A DNA stretch of 64,000 nt, from positions 43,573-107,572 of the forward strand of contig JADINA010000039.1 in NCBI GenBank assembly GCA_017694295.1, given 5' to 3'. The DNA is from Candidatus Alloenteromonas pullistercoris. Lineage in GTDB: Bacteria; Bacillota_I; Bacilli_A; RFN20; CAG-826. The translations under genes and the position numbers were made by a program. Shown piece after piece: positions 1 through 7,603 of the stretch (positions are counted from its first letter, which is position 1; the number at the start of each line of letters is the position of its first letter). The notes below the pieces were generated by a model. That model saw nothing but the letters and a program-made list of their open reading frames with translations, was not told the DNA's origin and made no database searches.

Positions 1-1963
1 AAAAGGAGCCGGGGGAAAGAAACTCGGGGAAGAGGAAAAAGGAAAGGAAAAGCAAGAAAAGAAGGAGAAAGCAAAGGTGGGCGAAGCCACTATAAGAGGA
101 GACAAGGCAAAATCCAAGGGGGAGGCAGAGCAGGAAAAGGAAGGCAAAGGAGCCAGTCGCCTTAAGAAAGGCAAAAAGGAGCATTTTCCAATCGGGTTTA
201 GCGAAGAAAATGGCAAAAAGGGCGAATGAAAGCATGAAGGCAAAAGAGCAAATGGCCACCCAAAGCGAGGGGAAGAAGGCACTAAGCAGCCCAAAAAGGG
301 CGTATCCAAGAAGCGGGACAAAGACCAAATAGCCCCACTTGCCCGCCTTCCCCTGAATCGAAAGGGCAAATAAAAGCAAAAGCAAGGAAAGGGTATTGCC
401 CAAAAGAGGGTAAACAAAGCCCTTATCCGAAAAGGCGAATAGCCCGATGGGCAAGGCGATGGCGAATATCGCCGCAAGGGCGAGGGAAAATCCATAAGTC
501 CAGCCGCCGCGTAGAAGCGGGATGCGCTCGGCAGGCGAATACCCCTTTGCCTTCGCCCCGCCTTTTAGCAAGCTCAAAACCGGAAGGAAGATGAAAAGAA
601 GGGAGAGGTAGCCTTTAACGTCGGGGATCAAAAAGGAGGTCGATTCGTTGATGCCGTGGACGGAGATGGCGAGGAAGGAAAGAAGGGAACAATAGGCGAT
701 ATTGCGATCAGCCTTGAAGGCCTTAATGAGCCAAATCACGTAGCAAACGATAAAGAAAAGATAGATGAGGCAGCGTAACGCCCCGCCCGAGCAAAGCAGA
801 TGGATCGGGCCGTTATGGACGAAGAACATGTTGTTTAGCGAGGTGGCCCCGGTGTCGAACATGGCGCTTAAAAGGTGGCCGAGGTTATATTCCCCGACGC
901 CAAAAAGGAAGCGGATGGGGTCGTCTTTAAGCATGTTGACCGCCCCAAAGTATATGTCGCGGCGCGACAAAATGGTCGGGCCGGAGGAGAACTGTAGCGA
1001 ATCGAGGAAGTTGCGGGCGAACCGGCTTAAGACGTCCTCCCCGCCGAAAACCTCGAAATAGCCAAGCAAAAAAAGCGTAACCGGCAAAAGGATGGAAAGC
1101 GATAAGGCCAGGCAATCGCGAAGCGGATGCCGCTTTAATGTCAAGGCGAAGCGAAAAACCCCAAAGGCGGCGATGACGGCGATCGCGATGAGGATCGAGG
1201 TCTTCGAGACGACAAAGAATAGCTCGACCAAAAAGAAACAAAGCAATACGTAGTTTAGGAAGAAGGGGCGCTTGGAATGGAGGTAGCAAAGGGCGAGGCA
1301 GCCAAACACCAGGCACGTCCCGAAGGTGTTGCGGTTGTAGAAGAAGCTTTCGGGCACGAGGTCGGAGTCCAGCGCCTTCTCGCTATGGAAATACTGGGCA
1401 TAGGCCTCCGGCTCCTTGAAGAAGGAATAAAGGCAGGCGAAGAAGGCGACGAAAACGACCCCAAAGAAAAAGAAATTGAGGGAATAGCCGCCTTTTAGGC
1501 AGGAAGGCAAGACGGCGAAAAGCAAATAGAAATAGGCGCAGCCAAGGAGGTAACTCAGGATGTAGCGGACCCTATCCGAAAGAGCAAGGGCGTAGGAATA
1601 CTGGGTGGCGGTCCCGTCTAGATGGACGGTGAAGCCGCTGACTTCCGAGGGGAAGACGAGCAAGGCCACTAGGTTGCCAAGGAACAAAAGCGAAACGGCG
1701 AGTAAAACCGGCCAATTGAGCTTCGGCCTCGCGTATTTGTAGGCGGCTAGGCAAAAAAGGGCGATCGAAAGGACTGAGGCGGCATAGCAAAGCCCATACT
1801 CAATTGGGTCCATGCTCAAGTGGTTTGGCTCGTTGAAGAAGGCGATGGCCTCCGAGCAATACGCCCCTAGGCAAATAGAGAGCAGAAACAGCCCGGCAAG
1901 CAGGAAAGGCGGCGCATTCCGTGACCTTCCCAAGCCGAATATCGAAGCGAGTTTTGCGGGCAT
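1..1963 (-). CDS. O-antigen ligase/polymerase-like (Wzy/WaaL-type) polytopic membrane protein, C-terminus cut by window edge
   Basis: Open minus frame from ATG at 1963 (MPAKLASIFGLGRSRNAPPFLLAGLFLLSICLGAYCSEAIAF...) read by hand to base 1; many TM segments; '...FYNRNTFG...LSRRDIYFGAVNMLKDDPIRFLFGVGEYNLGH...HNGPIHLLCSGG' resembles O-antigen ligase family. Absent from the ORF track, probably because no stop lies in the window. Confidence 0.7.
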   Translation of the reverse strand, partial: MPAKLASIFGLGRSRNAPPFLLAGLFLLSICLGAYCSEAIAFFNEPNHLSMDPIEYGLCYAASVLSIALFCLAAYKYARPKLNWPVLLAVSLLFLGNLVALLVFPSEVSGFTVHLDGTATQYSYALALSDRVRYILSYLLGCAYFYLLFAVLPSCLKGGYSLNFFFFGVVFVAFFACLYSFFKEPEAYAQYFHSEKALDSDLVPESFFYNRNTFGTCLVFGCLALCYLHSKRPFFLNYVLLCFFLVELFFVVSKTSILIAIAVIAAFGVFRFALTLKRHPLRDCLALSLSILLPVTLFLLGYFEVFGGEDVLSRFARNFLDSLQFSSGPTILSRRDIYFGAVNMLKDDPIRFLFGVGEYNLGHLLSAMFDTGATSLNNMFFVHNGPIHLLCSGGALRCLIYLFFIVCYVIWLIKAFKADRNIAYCSLLSFLAISVHGINESTSFLIPDVKGYLSLLFIFLPVLSLLKGGAKAKGYSPAERIPLLRGGWTYGFSLALAAIFAIALPIGLFAFSDKGFVYPLLGNTLSLLLLLFALSIQGKAGKWGYLVFVPLLGYALFGLLSAFFPSLWVAICSFAFMLSFALFAIFFAKPDWKMLLFAFLKATGSFAFLFLLCLPLGFCLVSSYSGFAHLCFLLLFLLFLSFFLFPEFLSPGSF

Positions 1964-2006
1964 ATTGCGCATTATATACGCCTAACGCGATAAAGGGTAG
2001 GAAGCA

Positions 2007-2036
2007 TAAAAAAGCCGCCCTCTTGCGGGGGCGGCC
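2007..2036 (-). terminator. Rho-independent terminator of the 2062 gene
   Basis: gccgccc-tcttgc-gggggcggc hairpin, A-run on + side = U-run on - transcript. Confidence 0.7.
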
Positions 2037-2061
2037 ATTTGCCGAAAGGCGAAGTCGGATA

Positions 2062-2973
2062 TTAGGCGCCGACGTAGGTGTCGAGGCCGGTGAAGCCTAG
2101 GACGACGTTGACGAGCCCGCCGTTGGCGGCGTCGGAGATGGCACAGGTACCTTCGAGCCAGATGGCGCAGGTGAGGTAGATGCTCTCGCCGCCTTTGATG
2201 GTCCCAACATAGGTCGAGACGTCGGTGGTGTTAGCCTCAACTCCTTTGCCGTCTTGATCCTCGATTGAGGGGATGGTGGCGATGGTCGAGTAGAAGTTCT
2301 CGGCGTCCGGTTCGGAATAGGTGGCAAGGGTTCCAGCGTCATCGACATACTTGTCATCGACGTCGCTGAGGTTGTCGTTGTTCATGAAGACGAGGTTCCC
2401 GGCCGAGGTGAGGTCGGTCATGGCGTGGGTGCCGGTCGCGGAAGCCTGCTTGGCGATGGCGACCCGAATCCAATCGGCCATGGCCTTGTCTTCGCTGTCA
2501 TCGCTTTGGACCGGGTTGATCCGGGTGTTTTCCGGATCGAGGTAGACGTCAAGCGAGCCGATGCCTGATTCGGCGGTGTTGGTGATGGTCAGCGAGAACT
2601 GGACGAACCCGGTGTCGCCATTGTATGCGACATAGCCATCCGGGGTGTTGTCATCGCTGAAGGAGGAATTGCCGGAGGAGACGTAATCGGAATAGAAATA
2701 GGTCCCGTCTTTCGAGGAGAGGTCGATGAGGGGAGCGGACCCGAAGTTGGCGGTGGCCGAGGCGGTCCCGTTGCCGGTGGCCTCGTTTATCCCTTTGGGG
2801 TTGCCGATTGAGATCGCGAGGCTGCCGTTGGGGTTTTTGGCGGTGATGTTGCTGATGGAGGCGCTCGCGCTGCGGGAGGTGGTGAACCAGGCGTAGGTGG
2901 CGGTGGCCCCAGCGGCGACGGTGCCGACGGTCAAGGCGCTGAGGGCGACGAGAAGTTTGCTTTTGGTTTTCAT
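2062..2973 (-). CDS. TasA/camelysin-like SipW-dependent exported protein
   Basis: MKTKSKLLVALSALTVGTVAAGATATYAWFTTSRS: signal segment plus ATYAWF motif; internal ATG preceded by AAAGGA. Confidence 0.7.
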   Translation of the reverse strand: MKTKSKLLVALSALTVGTVAAGATATYAWFTTSRSASASISNITAKNPNGSLAISIGNPKGINEATGNGTASATANFGSAPLIDLSSKDGTYFYSDYVSSGNSSFSDDNTPDGYVAYNGDTGFVQFSLTITNTAESGIGSLDVYLDPENTRINPVQSDDSEDKAMADWIRVAIAKQASATGTHAMTDLTSAGNLVFMNNDNLSDVDDKYVDDAGTLATYSEPDAENFYSTIATIPSIEDQDGKGVEANTTDVSTYVGTIKGGESIYLTCAIWLEGTCAISDAANGGLVNVVLGFTGLDTYVGA

Positions 2974-3283
2974 GAAAAAGAAATCCTTTCGTTTTCGGCT
3001 CAAAATAGCCGGTGCGTCGGGATTCCAATGGCTTTAACGTAACAACGCTAAATATGTTTGGGCAATGCTCCGCAAGTCCGGCTTTGGGCGAGCCGCTTCC
3101 TTGTTCGGCGAGGCTATGATACTAGGGGGAGGGAGGTTAATCAAGAGGGCAGTCAACAAAAATCGGCCTTCGCGCGGGCAAAGAACAAAGAAATGCCAAG
3201 CGTCGGCGAAACAATCTTTTTCTATTTATCAGTTCGCCCCTTTGCTATAATTCGACCGAAACAAATGCTTTGAGGCCGGGAAG

Positions 3284-3670
3284 ATGGATAGGAAAAAGAA
3301 AATAACGCTGGCGGCGATCGGGGCGGTTAAGGCCGCGATCATCGTCTTCGGGCTCGTGGTGTCGATAATCGTCATCGCCACCTACATTTCCCCCGAGGAA
3401 AGCGGGGACTACCTGACGCAGAACGTCGCCGAGAACGGCCCGTTCATCGGCTGGCTGCAAAATAACCCCACCCCATTCTTCCTGCTCATAGTATTGCCAC
3501 TATTGATAATCTTGGCCGCCGACATCGTCTATTTGGTCTATTTCGCCCTCAAGCGCGAATCCAAGCTAAGTGAGAAAGAACGCGACGCGATCGCCGAGAA
3601 AGCCAAAGAAGAGGCGAGGGCCGAATTGCTTAAGGAACTAGGCGAGGAGGAAAAAGGGCAAGGCAAGTAA
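3284..3670 (+). CDS. Small membrane protein, two TM segments, charged C-terminus
   Basis: ORF 128 aa; followed by hairpin terminator. Confidence 0.6.
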   Translation: MDRKKKITLAAIGAVKAAIIVFGLVVSIIVIATYISPEESGDYLTQNVAENGPFIGWLQNNPTPFFLLIVLPLLIILAADIVYLVYFALKRESKLSEKERDAIAEKAKEEARAELLKELGEEEKGQGK

Positions 3671-3692
3671 GCCCCACCCCAGCTAACCTTTA

Positions 3693-3724
3693 GGCGCCTC
3701 CCCTATGGGGAAGACGCTTTTTTC
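3693..3724 (+). terminator. Terminator-like hairpin plus T-run
   Basis: ggcgcctcccc-tat-ggggaagacgc-tttttt (imperfect stem). Confidence 0.5.
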
Positions 3725-3752
3725 TTGACATGCCCGCCTCCTCGCCTACAAA
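3725..3752 (+). promoter_or_regulatory. Putative sigma-A promoter for riboswitch-1 transcript
   Basis: TTGACA (3725-3730), 16-nt spacer, TACAAA(AT) at 3747. Confidence 0.6.
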
Positions 3753-3760
3753 ATAGCCGC

Positions 3761-3845
3761 GTGAAAAGCAAAGCCAGGGAAACCTGGCGGCGCAAAACTA
3801 AAGGGCCTACCCCGAATCGGAACGGCAGCCAGTTACCCCGGAAGG
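3761..3845 (+). promoter_or_regulatory. c-di-GMP-I (GEMM-I) riboswitch aptamer-like element 1
   Basis: AAAGCAAAGCCAGG-GAAA-CCTGGCGGCGCAAAACTAAAGGGCCTACC...GGCAGCCAGTTACC: GNRA-capped stem, GCGCAAAACTA core and GGCAGCCAGnTACC arm typical of GEMM-I. Confidence 0.8.
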
Positions 3846-3884
3846 AAGCGAAGCCGAGCTTCGTGGGCAACTGAGCGCGGTCTA

Positions 3885-3917
3885 GCCTCTTTCCCGATAA
3901 GGGCTGAAGGCCTTTTT
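3885..3917 (+). terminator. Putative terminator within riboswitch-1 expression platform
   Basis: GCCTctttCCC-gataa-GGGctgaAGGC followed by cTTTTT. Confidence 0.5.
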
Positions 3918-3998
3918 CCCCGGAAAAGCGATTCCAATGGTATGTCCGGGGAGGATGCCGAGCGCGGATAATGTCCGCGGCCTGGAGGTTTTTTCGCT

Positions 3999-4976
3999 TT
4001 GGCCAAGGAAGACAAAATCAAAAAGCCGAAGGAGAAGAAGCCACGCAAGCAAGGCAAAGGCGAGAGCCTGCCGAAGATCGACGCCCCGGGGATGCTTGGT
4101 CAAAGCACGCCGGAGAAAGTCGCCAAAAGGCATAGGCGCCGCACCATCGCCGCTTTCGTGGCCTCGATAAGCTCCGCGGTTTTGATCGCATTATCGATCA
4201 TCGCCTTTTTGGGCCGGGTTTCCGGCAATTTCACCGTGACCATCGACCCCCGGGACTACACCAACCGCCTGACCCTGAGTCAAGGGATAGACGGATCGCG
4301 CACGCCGACGTTATTAGGCTCTGGCATCGAAAACGCCAAGCCGATCGCCGCAAGCGAGGTGTTCCGCTACCTCGAAAACGAGGTCTACCCGCTTCCGAAA
4401 CAAGAGGCGGAGGGCTCGCATAACTACGAGGTCGGCGAGGGCGAGGAGCGAAGCGCCTACGCCATGGTCTACACCTTCTACCTCCACAACCAAACCGACG
4501 AAGAGCTGCCCTACCGGCATAGCTTCTTCATCGAGAGTTACAGCTCCCCGACCAACGACGCGCTTGAGCCATATGAGTATCTGCGCATCGCCCTTTACGT
4601 AAACGAGCCCGCCTCCTTCCCCGGGGACGAGGAAACGCACGAAAAGGAAATATATGGGCTGGAATCGAATTACCCGGGCACGGGCGAGGGGGAAAACGAC
4701 ACGCGTGAATGCGTCTCCTCCTTCACTGGCCCAGTCGATGAAGACGGCAACCCGATAACCCGCTACCCCCGCACCGATTCGGGGGAGGAGAGTAGCGGCT
4801 ATTGCACCCCCTTCATCGACTCCACCGGCCACATAATCGACGAAACCAGGACCATCCTCCCGCTGCAGACGCTCCGCTACACGGTCGTCGCCTGGCTTGA
4901 GGGCTTCGACCCCGAATGCCGGGGAAAGGCCCCCGAGGGGGCTTCCATGACTTTCCGGATGGAGTTCGACGCCTGA
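3999..4976 (+). CDS. Membrane-anchored exported protein with C-terminal half similar to SipW/TasA-cluster proteins
   Basis: TTG start with GGAGG 10 nt upstream; basic N-terminus, single TM; C-terminal '...YTVVAWLEGFDPEC...MTFRMEFDA' parallels neighbouring '...ITIYLEGWDKE...LKLEFNALL'. Confidence 0.6.
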   Translation: MAKEDKIKKPKEKKPRKQGKGESLPKIDAPGMLGQSTPEKVAKRHRRRTIAAFVASISSAVLIALSIIAFLGRVSGNFTVTIDPRDYTNRLTLSQGIDGSRTPTLLGSGIENAKPIAASEVFRYLENEVYPLPKQEAEGSHNYEVGEGEERSAYAMVYTFYLHNQTDEELPYRHSFFIESYSSPTNDALEPYEYLRIALYVNEPASFPGDEETHEKEIYGLESNYPGTGEGENDTRECVSSFTGPVDEDGNPITRYPRTDSGEESSGYCTPFIDSTGHIIDETRTILPLQTLRYTVVAWLEGFDPECRGKAPEGASMTFRMEFDA

Positions 4977-6028
4977 TGGATAGTGACCTCAAGACGATAA
5001 AGAGCCTCCTTCTTTTAGGGGCCTCCGCCTTCATTTTCGCCCTAACCGGGGCCGGGGTCGCGACCTATGCCTTCTTCGACATATCGGAGGGGGCGAAGGT
5101 CAGCCACCTCGAATTCGGCGTCGATGGGGGCGGGTCGTTGCTGCTTGGGTTAAAGGAAAACCTAAGCGGCGATATAACCTATTACCAAGAAGTCGACGAC
5201 GAAACGCTCTCCCGCCATTACCCGAGCTACTCCCCGGGTGCCTCCTTGTCCCCGGTGTCCTCGATGATGCGGGACAGCTGGCTTCTCCCCTCCTTCGACC
5301 TAAATACCGGCTTCCCGGTGTTTTACGGGGATTATGGGGAATACGACGACCCAACCTCGCCCCGCGTCGCCAGGCAAGGCTATATCCAGTTCGAGGCCTA
5401 TTTCCTTTCTGACGAAGACGGCTACCTCTACCTAGGTCAAGACACGGGGATAACCCCGCTAGAGGAGGAAAACCGGGCAAAAGAAGAGGAGAAAGAGCTC
5501 CCCGATGGGACGCTAGACAAGGTTGTCGAGGGGGTGAGAGTCTCCTTCCTCTCCTGCCTTGGCTATCAGATCCTCGATTGCCGCGGCGGGGAGAAGGCGA
5601 CCTACGCCGGGCCGCTTGACATAAACGGGGACGGTTATCGGGAAATAGATTCCTCCGGGAGGGAAATACTCTATGGAGAATATGAGGGTGAGCCGGTATT
5701 CGGCGAACCGCTATCCGAAGAGGCCATAAACCCGGACGGAACCAAAAGCGCTAAGGGGAGCCGACCGCTACTTGAAGAGGAATCGGCGCAAAACGGATTG
5801 ACGTTTGCCAAGGAAGAGAGCAAGACGCTTGAAGAGCTTACCAACCCAGGCACCACATCGACCGTCTCCGCCGCCCCGATAGCCAAGCTAAGCGCCAACG
5901 TCCCGGAAAGGACGGTCATCACCATCTACCTCGAGGGATGGGATAAGGAGGTCAACGACCTCGTCGAGGACGGATCGTTCTCGCTTAAGCTCGAGTTCAA
6001 CGCATTGCTAATGCCTTTATCGGCATAA
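4976..6028 (+). CDS. TasA-like SipW-dependent exported protein
   Basis: MDSDLKTIKSLLLLGASAFIFALTGAGVATYAFFDIS; start overlaps upstream stop (TGATG). Confidence 0.65.
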   Translation: MDSDLKTIKSLLLLGASAFIFALTGAGVATYAFFDISEGAKVSHLEFGVDGGGSLLLGLKENLSGDITYYQEVDDETLSRHYPSYSPGASLSPVSSMMRDSWLLPSFDLNTGFPVFYGDYGEYDDPTSPRVARQGYIQFEAYFLSDEDGYLYLGQDTGITPLEEENRAKEEEKELPDGTLDKVVEGVRVSFLSCLGYQILDCRGGEKATYAGPLDINGDGYREIDSSGREILYGEYEGEPVFGEPLSEEAINPDGTKSAKGSRPLLEEESAQNGLTFAKEESKTLEELTNPGTTSTVSAAPIAKLSANVPERTVITIYLEGWDKEVNDLVEDGSFSLKLEFNALLMPLSA

Positions 6029-6046
6029 AGGAAAGGGAGGAAGGAC

Positions 6047-7594
6047 ATGACCGCTTACTTCGATTACCTGAAGCACATGATAATTGAGTTTTTCACCAAC
6101 TTTGGGCTGTTTTTCTACGACGTCTTTGCCGGGCCTTGGAAAAGGGTGCCCGCCGAGATCGACTACTACAACTCCCTTTATGCCAACTACTCCCCCGACT
6201 TCGGGGCGGGCGGATGGTTCTTCTTCGTCCTTTTCCTCCTTCTTTTGCTAGCCGCGCTGGCCGCTTTCGGATACCTTATATACTACCTTATCACCAAATA
6301 CGTACATTTTAGGGCCAAAACCGAGGACGTAGGCAAATACCGGAGCGAGATTGAGCGGCTCAACCTCGAGCTTTACCACGCGATATCCGAAAAGGACCGG
6401 GTCCTCGGGCTTCAGGTCGCCTCCTTATCCGGTATCGCGCCCGTCTCTGAGGCAGGGAGCGCCAAAACCGAGAAAAAGGAAGAGGAAGGCGAAAAAGACG
6501 AAAGGCGCTTCCCCAAGCTTGCCAACGTCGACGCCGAATACCTCACCCCGATGCCGGCCACCAGGTTGCCAGATGACGCCGAGGGCATCGGCTTAAAGGG
6601 CATTTGCGAGCGCTTCCGCCTTTTCTGCGCCTCCCAGCTCGGCCTTTATTACACCATCGACACGATGCGCGAGTTCATCGCCTCGATCGGGACGAGCAAG
6701 ATCATCATCCTCGAGGGCATCTCCGGCACCGGCAAAACCTCCTTGCCCTACGCGTTTGGCCGCTTTTTGAAGCATAACGCCACCATCTGCTCGGTCCAGC
6801 CAAGCTGGCATGACCGCTCCGAGCTACTCGGCTATTACAACGACTTCACCCACCGCTTCACCGAGACCGAGTTCCTGCGGGCCGTATACGAGGCGACTTA
6901 CCGCGACGACCTTTCCGTCATCGTCCTCGACGAGATGAACCTCGCCCGCATCGAATACTATTTCGCCGAGTTCCTCTCAATCATGGAAATGCCTAACGTC
7001 AGCGAGTGGAACATCTCGCTTGTCGCGGCCCCAAGGGAGGATGACCCGCGCCACCTTAACGAGGGGAGGCTCCTAATCCCGCAAAACATCGTCTTCGTCG
7101 GCACAGCCAATAACGACGACTCGACCTTCACCATCACCGACAAGGTCTACGACCGCTCGATGTCGCTTTTCTTCGACAACAAGGGCATCGCCTTCGAATC
7201 GGAATTCACCGAGGCCTGCCCCCTCCCCTACGACTATCTTTCCTCCCTTTTCGCCAAAGCCAAGGTCGATTACCCGCTTTCGGCGAAGACCCGGGAGAGG
7301 TTTGAGCAGCTAGACAGCTTCGTCATCGCCAAGTTCAAGCTGGCCTTCGGCAACCGCATACTCCGCCAGCTTGAATCCTTCGTCCCCTGCTATTGCGCCT
7401 GCGGCGGGACCGAGCTAGAGGCCGTCGACTACATGTTTGAGTCGAAGATACTCAAGAAGTTCGAGGTTTTGAACGTCTCCTTCCTCCGCGATGAGCTGCT
7501 TGAGCTCGATACCGAGCTAAGCAAGCTTTTCGGCAAAGGGGAGTTCAAGCGGAGCAAAGCCAAGATAAGGGGGTTCCTCAAGCAGGTGTCCTGA
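6047..7594 (+). CDS. Membrane-anchored McrB-like AAA+ ATPase
   Basis: N-terminal TM (FFFVLFLLLLLAALAAFGYLIYYL); Walker A EGISGTGKTSLP; Walker B VIVLDEMNLARIEYYFAEFLSIME; GTANNDDSTFTITDKVYDRSM. Confidence 0.8.
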   Translation: MTAYFDYLKHMIIEFFTNFGLFFYDVFAGPWKRVPAEIDYYNSLYANYSPDFGAGGWFFFVLFLLLLLAALAAFGYLIYYLITKYVHFRAKTEDVGKYRSEIERLNLELYHAISEKDRVLGLQVASLSGIAPVSEAGSAKTEKKEEEGEKDERRFPKLANVDAEYLTPMPATRLPDDAEGIGLKGICERFRLFCASQLGLYYTIDTMREFIASIGTSKIIILEGISGTGKTSLPYAFGRFLKHNATICSVQPSWHDRSELLGYYNDFTHRFTETEFLRAVYEATYRDDLSVIVLDEMNLARIEYYFAEFLSIMEMPNVSEWNISLVAAPREDDPRHLNEGRLLIPQNIVFVGTANNDDSTFTITDKVYDRSMSLFFDNKGIAFESEFTEACPLPYDYLSSLFAKAKVDYPLSAKTRERFEQLDSFVIAKFKLAFGNRILRQLESFVPCYCACGGTELEAVDYMFESKILKKFEVLNVSFLRDELLELDTELSKLFGKGEFKRSKAKIRGFLKQVS

Positions 7595-7603
7595 TAGAAA
7601 ACC

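Noticed and set aside
2974-3150. Third c-di-GMP riboswitch upstream of the 2062 gene
   Set aside because: Reverse-complement leader is structured but lacks the GCGCAAAACTA and GGCAGCCAGnTACC signatures.
4314-4832. 172-aa minus ORF inside 3999-4976
   Set aside because: Antisense shadow; sense gene has signal/TM, ribosome-binding site and operon context.
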